NCBI GenBank assembly: GCA_003250975.1
Contig: QKIY01000028.1
Coordinates: 1 to 64,000, forward strand
Reading direction: 5' to 3'
From: Gammaproteobacteria bacterium
GTDB lineage: Bacteria > Pseudomonadota > Gammaproteobacteria > Eutrophobiales > Eutrophobiaceae
Length of the DNA: 64,000 nucleotides
Part shown: in pieces, positions 1 to 8,356 of the stretch
How positions within the stretch are numbered: position 1 is the first letter of the stretch
How the letters are laid out: every line of letters starts with the position of its first letter
Translations under genes and position numbers: made by a program
Notes under the pieces: generated by a model
What the model was told of the DNA's origin: nothing
Database searches by the model: none
The model's input: only the letters and a program-made list of their open reading frames with translations

Positions 1-24
1 CATTAACATCAATGGAGGTTCAAT

Positions 25-234
25 ATGAAAGAAGCATTATTGCTTGGCATGTTATCGATGTCTGCGAATGCGGATGATAACAAGATTGAAATTCAACAAG
101 TAGTAAAACCAATCATTATAACAGTAAACGGCGAGCAAGTATCTTCAGCAAGAGTAGACTATATCTATTCAATTACGGCTGATGATACTAAAGCGGAAGT
201 CTCTCCGCACATTGTTCGTCACATTAACTCATAA
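25..234 (+). CDS. small exported protein of unknown function
   Basis: I do not recognise this 69-residue protein. A strong ribosome binding site GGAGG (14-18) lies six bases before the ATG, which supports real translation. Residues 1-16 look like a short signal peptide: one Lys, a hydrophobic stretch and an ANA motif followed by acidic residues, so cleavage after Ala16 is plausible. The mature part of about 53 residues is polar with alternating hydrophobic residues (beta-like) and has no cysteines. A hairpin that could terminate transcription follows within 20 bases of the stop, so the gene may be monocistronic or the end of an operon that starts left of the window. Confidence 0.6.
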   Translation: MKEALLLGMLSMSANADDNKIEIQQVVKPIIITVNGEQVSSARVDYIYSITADDTKAEVSPHIVRHINS

Positions 235-251
235 TATTTAATGTGGCATAT

Positions 252-290
252 AACTGAGGTGGGAGAGGATTAAACTCTCACACCTCAGTT
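252..290 (+). terminator. hairpin after the small exported protein
   Basis: A long inverted repeat starts with AACTGAGGTG and ends with CACCTCAGTT, with one mismatch in a stem of about 16 pairs and a short AT-rich loop. It is followed by only three T residues, so termination on the plus strand is plausible but not textbook. It sits 18 bases after the stop of the small exported protein. Confidence 0.5.
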
Positions 291-364
291 TCATGAAAAA
301 ATGTTAACTCATAATCGTGCCAGCTAGAGACTGGGCGAAACTAGTTGGAAACTCAATTGAGATG

Positions 365-465
365 GGTTTTGGGTAGGCACAGCCACCGTAAGTGGCTGTA
401 TTAACTGGTTACAGTCAAAGCTCATAACTCTGGGATTGGTGATTCGAGCCCACCCATAACCACCA
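365..465 (+). pseudogene. degenerate tRNA-Met(CAT)-like sequence with an inserted hairpin
   Basis: The 3' half reads like a tRNA. There is an anticodon loop CTCATAA (421-427, anticodon CAT) on a 5-base stem with one mismatch, a T loop TTCGAGC (443-449) on a stem with four of five pairs, and an encoded CCA at 463-465. A D-loop-like ATTAACTGGTT (400-410) is flanked by CTGT and ACAG. The acceptor 3' strand CATAACC (455-461) pairs with GGTTTTG at 365-371 (six of seven), but the space between that strand and the D arm holds an extra perfect 8-bp hairpin (379-386 with 392-399). The G53-C61 pair is lost (A442/C450). I infer a decayed or rearranged tRNA-Met; a working tRNA with an aberrant D arm is less likely. 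Confidence 0.4.
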
Positions 466-634
466 TTTCTTTAGTCACCCTCAGTAAGGTCAATCTCCAG
501 GAAAAGTAATTCGATACATTGAGGCACATCTTGCCACCTGCCTGTCTATTTGATAGAGGACAAACCTGCAAAGATATTATTGACATGCATTTATGGATGC
601 TCTGCTATAGGCGATGTTTCAGGTCCTTTGGCAC

Positions 635-1345
635 TTATGCAAATCTACTGCGCCTGATTCCCATATTCAGGAGTTCTACAATAACAGAATATGCCATGGC
701 AAAATAAATATATCCCTTGGGGATGTGCATCTCCAGCCCTTCGCCAATAAGTGCAACACCTATCAATATAAGAAAGCTAAGTGCCAGTGTCTTTATGGTA
801 GGGTTTTTATCAACAAATTCACTTATGGCTCCTGCTGTCAGCATCATTATGAAAACCGCGATAATCACGGCAAGAATCATAATCTCAATATGCTGTGCCA
901 TTCCGATCGCTGTTATGACAGAATCCAGTGAAAAAACAATGTCAATAATACCTATCTGTATGATTACCGGTATGAAGCCATCCGCCAACTTTAACGATTT
1001 ATCGTGATTGGTGCTCTCAAATTCCTTGTGTATTTCGAGCGTGCTCTTGGCCAATAAAAACAGTCCGCCTGCGATCAGGAGGATGTCCCGGCCGGATATT
1101 TCTTCCTTGAACAGGGAAAATAAAGGTTCAGTCAGCTGTAATACCCAGCCCATACTCAGGAGGAGCAATATTCGGGTGAGCATTGCAAACGAAAGACCGA
1201 GGATACGGGCCTTTTTGCGGAGTTCTTGTGGAAGTCGACTAACCAGGATGGAAATAAAAATGATATTGTCAATTCCCAGAACAGTTTCAAGCGCAGTCAA
1301 AGTTACCAACGCGATCCAGGCCTGTGGCTCAAATACCCATTCCAT
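635..1345 (-). CDS. TerC family integral membrane protein
   Basis: A 236-residue polytopic membrane protein of the TerC family (YgdQ/YoaE-like membrane module without CBS domains). Both family signatures are visible: an acidic motif ETVLGIDNIIFISIL in the first membrane segment and a second IDIVFSLDSVITAIGM near residue 125. These Asp/Glu residues inside membrane helices are thought to bind metal; members have been linked to manganese export and to tellurium resistance. The start chosen is the ATG at 1345, with GGAG six bases upstream; a TTG four codons earlier is less likely. It is the last gene of a minus-strand run, 34 bases after the alcohol dehydrogenase. Substrate cannot be read from sequence. 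Confidence 0.85.
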   Translation of the reverse strand: MEWVFEPQAWIALVTLTALETVLGIDNIIFISILVSRLPQELRKKARILGLSFAMLTRILLLLSMGWVLQLTEPLFSLFKEEISGRDILLIAGGLFLLAKSTLEIHKEFESTNHDKSLKLADGFIPVIIQIGIIDIVFSLDSVITAIGMAQHIEIMILAVIIAVFIMMLTAGAISEFVDKNPTIKTLALSFLILIGVALIGEGLEMHIPKGYIYFAMAYSVIVELLNMGIRRSRFA

Positions 1346-1379
1346 ATGCAACTCCAAAAAAATATAAAGAGATCAATGA

Positions 1380-2372
1380 TCAACCGTTACCAGTAACAAG
1401 AACGGCCGCCCCCTGCAACTCACCTTTGCGTAATTTATCAAGTGCAATATTTGCATCCTCTAACGCAAATGCTGTGGTACTGACGGATATTGGAATACCT
1501 CTTACGATACTGAAAAACTCTTCCCCATCCTTGCGGGTAAGATTGGCCACGGATTTAATCATGCGTTCACCCCAAAGTATGGTGTAGGGAAATGAAGGGA
1601 TGTCGCTCATGTGGATTCCTGCGCAGATAACCTTTCCTCCTTTTCTGAGTGATTTTAATGCCAATGGAACCAATACTCCCGCAGGCGCATAGATAATAGC
1701 CGCATCAAGCTTCACCGGCGGTGATTCATCAGAAGCGCCGGCCCAGATCGCCCCAAGTTTTAAAGCGAACTCCTGGCTTTCCTTATCATCTTTTCTTGTA
1801 AAGGCGTAGACATGACAGCCTTTATGGCAGGCGATCTGAGTAATAATATGTGCCGCTGCGCCAAATCCATAGATGCCTAGATTTCTAACTTCTCCTGCCA
1901 TTCTGAATGAACGGTAGCCAATCAGTCCTGCACATAGGAGCGGAGCCACATCCGTATCACTCATGTCAAGGTCCAGTGAAAAGACATAGTTTTGATTGGC
2001 CACAGTGTATTCCGCGTATCCCCCGTCAATCTGGTAACCAGTGAATCCTGGGGAATCACATAAATTTTCCATATGATTTCGGCAGTAAAAACATTTTCCG
2101 CAAGTTGAACCCAGCCAAGGGATACCAACTCGCTCTCCCACACTGAAATTTTTTACCCCACTTCCCATGGTAACAATATTGCCTACGATCTCATGCCCGG
2201 GGATCAAAGGAAGTTTCGGGTCTTTCAGATCACCATCGCAGACATGTAGATCCGTTCTACATACTGCACATGCACTTATCTTTACAAGAATCTGGTTTTT
2301 ACCGCAGGCAGGAATATCAAGGTGTTCTAGACTCAGGGATTGTCCCTGCTTATGCAATATCATTGCTTTCAT
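1380..2372 (-). CDS. zinc-dependent alcohol dehydrogenase family protein
   Basis: Medium-chain dehydrogenase/reductase of 330 residues, cytoplasmic, expected to oxidise an alcohol or reduce an aldehyde with NAD(P). The N-terminal GroES-like fold carries the catalytic zinc set Cys38 and His60-Glu61 (GHEIVG). Four structural-zinc cysteines follow at 91, 94, 97 and 105. A Rossmann motif GIYGFGAAAH lies near residue 160. The CRTDLH sequence at Cys38 places it in the 'zinc-binding alcohol dehydrogenase family' close to AdhP. The start is the ATG at 2372, giving MKAMILHK; a longer frame begins inside the neighbouring gene and lacks family similarity there. It begins 8 bases after the DUF3147 gene, so the two are probably co-transcribed. 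Physiological substrate unknown. Confidence 0.88.
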   Translation of the reverse strand: MKAMILHKQGQSLSLEHLDIPACGKNQILVKISACAVCRTDLHVCDGDLKDPKLPLIPGHEIVGNIVTMGSGVKNFSVGERVGIPWLGSTCGKCFYCRNHMENLCDSPGFTGYQIDGGYAEYTVANQNYVFSLDLDMSDTDVAPLLCAGLIGYRSFRMAGEVRNLGIYGFGAAAHIITQIACHKGCHVYAFTRKDDKESQEFALKLGAIWAGASDESPPVKLDAAIIYAPAGVLVPLALKSLRKGGKVICAGIHMSDIPSFPYTILWGERMIKSVANLTRKDGEEFFSIVRGIPISVSTTAFALEDANIALDKLRKGELQGAAVLVTGNG

Positions 2373-2380
2373 CAGTTTTA

Positions 2381-2731
2381 CTATAGCTTTATACCAGTTT
2401 TTCCAAGCAAAAATATCATAAAATAATAACAACCTATTGTGATTAATATTGAAATACTCATACTCAAATAAAAATTTATTTCTTTTTTTAGAAAGATTGG
2501 TAAAGAAACAAATAATGCGAGTGATGGTATTACAAGCCAGAATATACTTACAGAAAGCGAGGAGATTTTTTCCACATCTCTGGTATCAATATACAGCCAG
2601 ATCATTGCAATTACTGATACCAATGGTACGGATGCCAGAATAGCGCCAATCAGACTACTGCGTTTTGATATCTCTGAAATCAACACAATCAAAAGTGTTG
2701 TAGTAATAATCTTTATCAAATAATAGACCAT
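2381..2731 (-). CDS. DUF3147 family small membrane protein
   Basis: A 116-residue protein made almost wholly of four hydrophobic segments (about residues 3-20, 26-46, 60-80 and 88-108), matching the DUF3147 inner-membrane family in size and in the early pattern SEISKRSSLIGAILASVPL. No function is established for the family. The start at 2731 (MVYYL) places the first membrane helix at the N terminus; an alternative nine codons upstream adds a polar leader with no visible ribosome site. It lies 36 bases after the ATP-grasp gene and 8 bases before the dehydrogenase, inside the same minus-strand run. Confidence 0.75.
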   Translation of the reverse strand: MVYYLIKIITTTLLIVLISEISKRSSLIGAILASVPLVSVIAMIWLYIDTRDVEKISSLSVSIFWLVIPSLALFVSLPIFLKKEINFYLSMSISILITIGCYYFMIFLLGKTGIKL

Positions 2732-2767
2732 GATTGAAACCTGCCTGTTCAAAGACAATGAAGCTGG

Positions 2768-3715
2768 TTAATTTACCCTCGTGAGAATCCGCCTTGAGAA
2801 AGATACCCTATCCATATATGAACCCATATTTTCAGCATTTGCATCAATAAATCGTAACCGGTGGAGCAGTCCCATATGATTCGCAATTTGTATGTTGAGC
2901 CCGGGCCTGGCATTCATCTCCAACACCAAGGGCCCCTTAGTCCTGTCGAGCACAATATCCACGCCAAGATAGCCAAGATTGGTCAACTCATAACATTTGG
3001 CTGCGATAACTAGTAATTCCTCCCAATGAGGGATCTCAAAACCCGTGACAGGGTTTCTGGTATCGGGATGCTCGGTAATCACTGAATTTTTCCACACGGC
3101 ATTTAGTGTCCTGCCATTGGAAAGATCAATACCCACACCTATCGCCCCCTGATGCAGGTTTGCCCTGCCACCAGACATATACGTTGGTAGGCGAATCATC
3201 GCCATCACAGGAAACCCCTTATAGACAATAATCCTGATATCCGGGACACCCTGATAACTTATTGAATCGAATATTTGGTCAAATTTTACACGGTATTCGA
3301 TAATAGCCTTATCTTCATGGCCTCCGAGACTGAACAACCCGCTGAGGATATTGGAAATATGAAATTTCAAATGATCTTCTGTAATTATCTGCCCATTGGA
3401 TTTTCTAAATAGATTTTTTGCCCTGCCGACAATAACCTCAATGCCGTCTCCTCCACTGCCCTGTGCGGGTTTAATGGCAAAATCAGAATAGTCAGCAATT
3501 ATCTTATGAAGATCTCTTAACTGACCTTCGACCTCAATTACTGCATACAATTCTGTGACCGCGATTCCTGCCCGCTCTGCAAGTAATTTTGTTTTGAGTT
3601 TATCATCAACCAGAGGATAAAACCTTCTTGGATTATAGCGGGATATATAGTCACCGTTACGTTTGTTAAGTCCCATTACACCCGCTTCAGAAAGTTTTCT
3701 GGCAAGATTCAACAT
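2768..3715 (-). CDS. RimK-related alpha-L-glutamate ligase-like ATP-grasp protein
   Basis: ATP-grasp enzyme of 315 residues belonging to the 'alpha-L-glutamate ligase-related' group. Visible signatures are the ATP-binding lysine and glycine loop KPAQGSGGDGIEVI (about 102-115) and the metal-binding C-terminal LVLEMNARPGLNIQIAN (about 268-284). Family knowledge: ATP-grasp ligases of this type form amide bonds between an amino acid and a carboxylate, often adding glutamate to a peptide or protein. The gene starts two bases after the 7TM transglutaminase-like gene and is third in a cassette with a retropepsin-like protease. Iyer and colleagues described this association as a probable peptide-modification system. 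The actual substrate here is not known. Confidence 0.85.
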   Translation of the reverse strand: MLNLARKLSEAGVMGLNKRNGDYISRYNPRRFYPLVDDKLKTKLLAERAGIAVTELYAVIEVEGQLRDLHKIIADYSDFAIKPAQGSGGDGIEVIVGRAKNLFRKSNGQIITEDHLKFHISNILSGLFSLGGHEDKAIIEYRVKFDQIFDSISYQGVPDIRIIVYKGFPVMAMIRLPTYMSGGRANLHQGAIGVGIDLSNGRTLNAVWKNSVITEHPDTRNPVTGFEIPHWEELLVIAAKCYELTNLGYLGVDIVLDRTKGPLVLEMNARPGLNIQIANHMGLLHRLRFIDANAENMGSYMDRVSFSRRILTRVN

Positions 3716-3717
3716 GA

Positions 3718-5241
3718 TTATTTTTTAACTAACACCCTGAATCTAGCCAGCTCAAATAGACGATAACCCGTATAACGTCCCAATAACAGGATTAGAGAGA
3801 GAATAATGAATAATATCTCCGGGAATACTGTAATGAGGTGTTCTACTACCTGGTTACTCATGACCTGAAAAGCTATTGCTGCTGCAACAAGGCTACCTAT
3901 ACCTTGATAGATTGCATCAGAACTCCCTTTCTCCTCCCAGACGATTGACATTCTTTCAATAGTCATGGTGATAATAACCATGGGGAAAAGCGCCACAGAA
4001 AGGCCGCTTTCTATTCCAAGATTATGACTTAGTATGCTCATCATCAACATGAGCATAATGACAATAATTAATACCGAGGCAAGCCTCGGAACCAGGAGTA
4101 ATTTAAGTCTTTCCAGATAAAACCTGATAACCAATCCCAATGTAACGAGAATAGTAAACAATATAATGCCTGACAAAAGCTGCGTTTCCCTGAATGAAAG
4201 AGCTATCAGGATAGGCATGAATGTTCCAAAGGTTTTAATGCCGATAATGTTTCTTAGCACGACCAGAAGAAATACCCCAAACGGTACAGTCAATAGAATG
4301 CTATAAACATTTTGGGTATCAAGTGGAAGATTGGATAGTGAATATCTGGAAAAATTGGGATTAATATTCTTTTCTCTGACATTGGCAGCAGCAAGGCTCT
4401 CTACTTCAGATCGTTTAATATTAATATCTATATCCAGATTACTTCCGCCTACTAGGCTCGCCATTCGATCAACGCCTTTCCACAGCACCAGAAAATCACT
4501 TAATTCTACAAACTGCTTGCTTCCCATATCAACGGCTTGCCATCCTTTTGCTGTATAAATCTCTATCCAGGCTGCTGGTTCCGATTGATCATGGCTCTCG
4601 ACCATTTTGATTCCGCTCACCTGCCTGGCCGCAATTCCTTCAATAGCCAATATCCTTATTATTGAGTCTATTTCCCTATCCGGCGTCATTTTCCCACGAA
4701 GCAATAGATTTACATTATAATTTTCCTTGTAATCATTGAATAAATCTATCAACTGAAATAACAGTGTAATGGAATCAGCAGACTTTTCCTTTGCTTCCGA
4801 AAGTATTGCCAGAGCCGCTTCAAGGTCTGCACCCTGGTAATCGGGTGAAACTGGTGTGATTTTCTTCGATGTGACATCTTTATCTGTAGTAATGAGCCTT
4901 TCAACCATGGCTTGATAATACAATGTTTGTTGTCCTGAGGCTTTTCGAATGGACCAGGCAACCTGTCTGTTTCCATCAATAGTACTGATAGAAACTCCGT
5001 AACCTCTTGAAATAAAGTTTTCATTAATGATTGAAAAATATTGCGAGTTTCTTGGCACATAAAGGTTTAATTTTGCCGGCCTGTTATTTGCCTGAAAATT
5101 TATTTTTATTTCAACATTCCAGATATGAGTTTCCTGGCCTGGTATAACCGGAAAACCAAGATATATTGTCTTGTAACAAAACAGGCTGATGCCGATAGCC
5201 ATAAGAATGGCCGATAACAACAATAGGTGCCTGTTAATCAC
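3718..5241 (-). CDS. inactive transglutaminase-like protein fused to seven membrane helices
   Basis: A 507-residue membrane protein. Residues 6-28 form a signal anchor. A region to about residue 310 is extracytoplasmic and resembles an inactive transglutaminase-like domain, without the usual Cys-His-Asp set that I can see. Seven hydrophobic segments follow from about 315 to 495 (for example LLTVPFGVFLLVVLRNI and ASVLIIVIMLMLMMSIL). This matches the paired Pfam modules for inactive transglutaminase and the 7TM tail that occur only next to RimK-like ligases and RimB-like proteases. The start is GTG at 5241 and overlaps the protease gene by eight bases, so translation is likely coupled. Inference: it presents or anchors the substrate modified by the neighbouring ligase. 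Confidence 0.82.
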   Translation of the reverse strand: MINRHLLLLSAILMAIGISLFCYKTIYLGFPVIPGQETHIWNVEIKINFQANNRPAKLNLYVPRNSQYFSIINENFISRGYGVSISTIDGNRQVAWSIRKASGQQTLYYQAMVERLITTDKDVTSKKITPVSPDYQGADLEAALAILSEAKEKSADSITLLFQLIDLFNDYKENYNVNLLLRGKMTPDREIDSIIRILAIEGIAARQVSGIKMVESHDQSEPAAWIEIYTAKGWQAVDMGSKQFVELSDFLVLWKGVDRMASLVGGSNLDIDINIKRSEVESLAAANVREKNINPNFSRYSLSNLPLDTQNVYSILLTVPFGVFLLVVLRNIIGIKTFGTFMPILIALSFRETQLLSGIILFTILVTLGLVIRFYLERLKLLLVPRLASVLIIVIMLMLMMSILSHNLGIESGLSVALFPMVIITMTIERMSIVWEEKGSSDAIYQGIGSLVAAAIAFQVMSNQVVEHLITVFPEILFIILSLILLLGRYTGYRLFELARFRVLVKK

Positions 5242-5749
5242 TGACTTCCATCCCGCAATTTGGCAAGGTTATGTGATGTTCGGATGGATCTACAACAAAG
5301 TCACCTTTTATGAATCTTCGCCCTATAAGCAACTTGTAAATGAACCCATCTCTGTCAACCAGGCTAACTTCTGTTTCCTTATATTTGTTATCCAGGCAAA
5401 GACCAAGTTTTACTACATGCCTTTCCTGGCTTTTTTTATAATGTCTCTTGATTTTCACAGTCCTCAATTGAGGTAATTCTATTACCCTAGATTCATGATC
5501 ATTATTTATGATTTCGAATCTGACCCATAGGTTTCCGTCGCGTTCAAATTCGGTAATATTTTTTGCATTAATAGATGAGGTCAAAGCTCCAGTATCAAGC
5601 TTCGCTGAGAATTTTATATCTCCCGGCATCACAATAACATCTTCAATCCACCCTATAATTTTTTTATCACCAGCAGTACAAAATGAGGGGGCAATGCCCG
5701 TAACCAATGCAAGTAATATAGAAAGACCGTTATATTTATTCATCAACAT
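5234..5749 (-). CDS. retropepsin-like aspartic protease (RimB-like, 'ATP-dependent zinc protease' family)
   Basis: 171 residues. An N-terminal hydrophobic segment ending at CTAGDKK suggests export or a membrane anchor. The active-site-like motif KLDTGALTSSINA (about 50-62) is the DTG-type signature of retropepsins; the C-terminal half contains LLIGRRFIKGDFVVDPS, conserved in the family formerly labelled ATP-dependent zinc protease. RimB of this family works with the RimK ligase to trim glutamate chains. It is the first gene of the three-gene cassette with the 7TM protein and the ATP-grasp ligase, and its stop overlaps the next start. Whether Met1 (5749) or Met3 is the start is unclear; neither has a strong ribosome site. 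An extracytoplasmic protease beside a cytoplasmic ligase would be unusual for simple RimB-RimK editing. Confidence 0.8.
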   Translation of the reverse strand: MLMNKYNGLSILLALVTGIAPSFCTAGDKKIIGWIEDVIVMPGDIKFSAKLDTGALTSSINAKNITEFERDGNLWVRFEIINNDHESRVIELPQLRTVKIKRHYKKSQERHVVKLGLCLDNKYKETEVSLVDRDGFIYKLLIGRRFIKGDFVVDPSEHHITLPNCGMEVSD

Positions 5750-6315
5750 TCTTTTAATAGTATTCGGGCTTAATCATTTTTTACGCATAAGGATAACATT
5801 GTCTTTTGAAGGAATTGATCTGGTCATCGTAGAATCATCCTATCCCAGTTATTGATTCTCTCAATTCCTACTACATTCTCTATTTATACAAACTAACGTA
5901 ACACTTTTTATGATTCTAACCGGTTTACAGAACAAGCTGTATTTATACAAGCAAAGTGACCGTGATGTGTGAATCAGTGGTTATTGTTTGAGTTTGTTAG
6001 GGCCCACAAATAATGGCCGCATATTATGCGTCGTATTTATATAAATAAATATCATTAAAAAGGGCTAAGATTTTTCTCCCCAAGGAATTTTCCCCGTCCC
6101 CTGAATATGGGGATCACCATTGTATTTTTATTTATTTCATAAAAGGAAACATTGTGTTTCCTCCCTGTAATATTCGCACAAAATTTTACTCCGAGGAGCT
6201 TGATTCCATTGGGAATTGCCTCATTTAGATGCATATTTTTAATAGTTGTGATGCATCTATCACATTGTTTATTAAGGGTTTGACGCGCTGCATCATTAGG
6301 AATATAAACGCTCTC
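5750..6315. other. AT-rich intergenic region between divergent units
   Basis: About 570 bases without a supportable gene, between the minus-strand protease and the plus-strand patatin gene, so it should hold both promoters. Visible elements are two 11-base direct repeats TATTTATACAA (5881-5891 and 5940-5950) and a related perfect 14-bp palindrome TATTTATATAAATA (6034-6047). There is also a hairpin with arms GGAAACA/TGTTTCC (6145-6161). No open frame here has a convincing start and ribosome site. Confidence 0.5.
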
Positions 6316-7347
6316 ATGGCTACATTGAAGAAAAAAACAATCAACCTGGCCCTACAGGGTGGAGGTTCTCATGGTGCCTTTACCTGGGGTGTGTTGGATC
6401 GTCTTCTGAATGATGAAAGGATCTCAATAGAAGGTGTTTCCGGGACAAGTTCTGGCGCCATGAATGCTGCAGTGCTGGCCTATGGTCTCGCCAAAGGTGG
6501 TCACGAGGGCGCAAGGGAGGCGCTAAAAGGCTTCTGGATCCGTATCGGGGAAGAATTCTCCGAAATCTTTAAGACGCCTTTGGATCATGTCATTGGCGGG
6601 GTTTTCAATTCTTCAAGCCAGCCGGCTTTGGATGCCTATCTGGCATTAACCAGTACTTTTTCGCCCTACCACTTAAATCCAATGGATATGAATCCGCTTA
6701 GGACCGTGGTAGAAGAATCCATTGATTTTGAATTTCTGAAGGGCAACCTGACGGTAAAATTGTTTGTCTCTGCAACAAATGTAAAAACCGGGAAACTGAG
6801 GGTATTTGAAAACAAGGAAGTAACGATTGACGCACTGATGGCTTCAGCCTGTGTACCTTCAATACACCGCGCTATCGAGATTAATGGTGAAAGTTACTGG
6901 GATGGCGGCTTTTCAGGAAACCCTCCCGTTTTCCCGCTAATATTTAATTGCAAATCAAAAGATATTGTTATCGTAATGCTTCATCCACTGGAAATAAAGG
7001 AAACACCTACATCCGCAGATGAAATCAAGGCAAGGGCGTCAGAACTGAGTTTCAATTCAGCCTTTCTTCGCGAAATGAGGGCCATTGCATTTTCCAAGGA
7101 ACTCATTGACAAAGACTGGATGCCTTCCGGGAAACTTGAATCCAAGGTTAAGAATATCAATATACATTTGATTGAGAACCAGGCTTTATTTCTGCGATAC
7201 AAATCCAGCAGCCGTTATAGTACATTGCCATCACTCATAGAGGAATTGTACCGTGAAGGTTATGCATGTGCCGAAGTATGGCTTGAAAACAAATTTGATA
7301 AACTTGGGAAAGAATCAACCGTTAATCTGAAAGAACTGTTTTGCTGA
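6316..7347 (+). CDS. patatin-like phospholipase family protein
   Basis: Predicted serine acyl hydrolase of 343 residues. The oxyanion loop GGGSHGAF (15-22), nucleophile elbow GTSSG with Ser45, and catalytic Asp in DGGFSGNPP (about 199-207) are all present, so the Ser-Asp dyad is intact. Family members cleave lipid acyl esters; bacterial versions range from secreted toxins to house-keeping lipid turnover enzymes. There is no signal peptide from the chosen ATG at 6316, which begins just before the conserved block; the frame is open for 29 more codons upstream with no family similarity. It is convergent with the tungstate ATPase gene, only ten bases separating the stops. Substrate unknown. Confidence 0.87.
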   Translation: MATLKKKTINLALQGGGSHGAFTWGVLDRLLNDERISIEGVSGTSSGAMNAAVLAYGLAKGGHEGAREALKGFWIRIGEEFSEIFKTPLDHVIGGVFNSSSQPALDAYLALTSTFSPYHLNPMDMNPLRTVVEESIDFEFLKGNLTVKLFVSATNVKTGKLRVFENKEVTIDALMASACVPSIHRAIEINGESYWDGGFSGNPPVFPLIFNCKSKDIVIVMLHPLEIKETPTSADEIKARASELSFNSAFLREMRAIAFSKELIDKDWMPSGKLESKVKNINIHLIENQALFLRYKSSSRYSTLPSLIEELYREGYACAEVWLENKFDKLGKESTVNLKELFC

Positions 7348-7357
7348 TACAGTATTA

Positions 7358-8356
7358 CTAATTGACCAATTTGACTGCGGATGATTTGAAACTAACCCAT
7401 ATTTTGCTACCAATTTCTAAATCCAGTTCTTTCATTGCATGATCACTGATTACAGCATGGAATTTCTCGCCTGCATCAATACTGACTTCTATGCGATCAT
7501 CATATGCCACAAATCCTGTTACATGACCCTGAAATCTGTTTCTCATACTTGAATCAAGTTCATGTAATGATAATACGATTTCATTAGGCTCTACAGCTAT
7601 AATGCTGGTCTCTTGATTGGCATGTCCGATAGTGATAAGCAGTTTACCAGTATCAAAAACCTGTTTATCCGATAGATATCTGCCGTGAATTAAATTTATA
7701 GTGGATTCATCTATTAATTTTCCATTAATGATACTGCTCACATGATCGCCCAATAAATGTGCTCTCATATGATCATGAGTACTTATTATTACTGTTTGTG
7801 TCTTGTGTTCCCTGATATTCAATAATAATGTTTCCAAAATTAGAGAGAAAGCCTTGTCAAGATAGGTAAATGGCTCATCCAGAATAAGTATTTCGGGTTC
7901 CAGTACCAGTGTTCTAGCCAATGCGATTTTTTGCATCTCTCCACCGGATAGTTCATGGGCACGTTTGTTTTTAAGGCTATTTAACCCCAGTTGCTCGATA
8001 ATATTATTAGTTCTGGACTCCCTGAGATGTTTACTCACCCCTCTTAATTTCATCCCTATAGCAATGTTCTCAAATACAGATGTGTTAAACAGATAGGGCC
8101 GTTGCTGTACATAACCTATACGCCTCCTTAACGCCAGTCTGTTCTCATCAATCACTTTCTCCCCAAGAAGATAAATTTCGCCTGATAGCGGCTTCAACAA
8201 TAGCGATAAAACGTTAAAAAGTGTTGTCTTGCCCGAACCATTGGGCCCGACCAATACGTGCGTCATTGCCTGCTGAAATTCATACTGGGCCAGATCAATA
8301 ACACTGTTATCGCCATACTTATAATGAAGCCCTTCTATCCTGTACGCGTCCGTCAT
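7358..8356 (-). CDS. tupC: ABC transporter ATP-binding protein, tungstate-type (TupC-like)
   Basis: ATPase subunit of 332 residues. Walker A GPNGSGKTT (37-45), signature LSGGEMQKIAL (about 137-147) and Walker B ILILDEP (about 157-163) are complete. After residue 255 there is a beta-rich extension of about 75 residues resembling a TOBE/MOP-type domain, which in molybdate and tungstate ATPases senses oxyanion. The gene overlaps the permease gene by four bases. The permease sequence makes tungstate the best guess, with molybdate possible. Family context: tungstate or molybdate is needed for pterin-cofactor enzymes. Confidence 0.8.
   Translation of the reverse strand: MTDAYRIEGLHYKYGDNSVIDLAQYEFQQAMTHVLVGPNGSGKTTLFNVLSLLLKPLSGEIYLLGEKVIDENRLALRRRIGYVQQRPYLFNTSVFENIAIGMKLRGVSKHLRESRTNNIIEQLGLNSLKNKRAHELSGGEMQKIALARTLVLEPEILILDEPFTYLDKAFSLILETLLLNIREHKTQTVIISTHDHMRAHLLGDHVSSIINGKLIDESTINLIHGRYLSDKQVFDTGKLLITIGHANQETSIIAVEPNEIVLSLHELDSSMRNRFQGHVTGFVAYDDRIEVSIDAGEKFHAVISDHAMKELDLEIGSKIWVSFKSSAVKLVN

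Noticed and set aside
301-465. tmRNA 3' end
   Set aside because: No tag-peptide frame, no tmRNA 5' part, and the anticodon-like loop is that of tRNA-Met.
6145-6161. Terminator hairpin GGAAACA/TGTTTCC
   Set aside because: Weak stem with no T run on the plus strand and no gene ending nearby.
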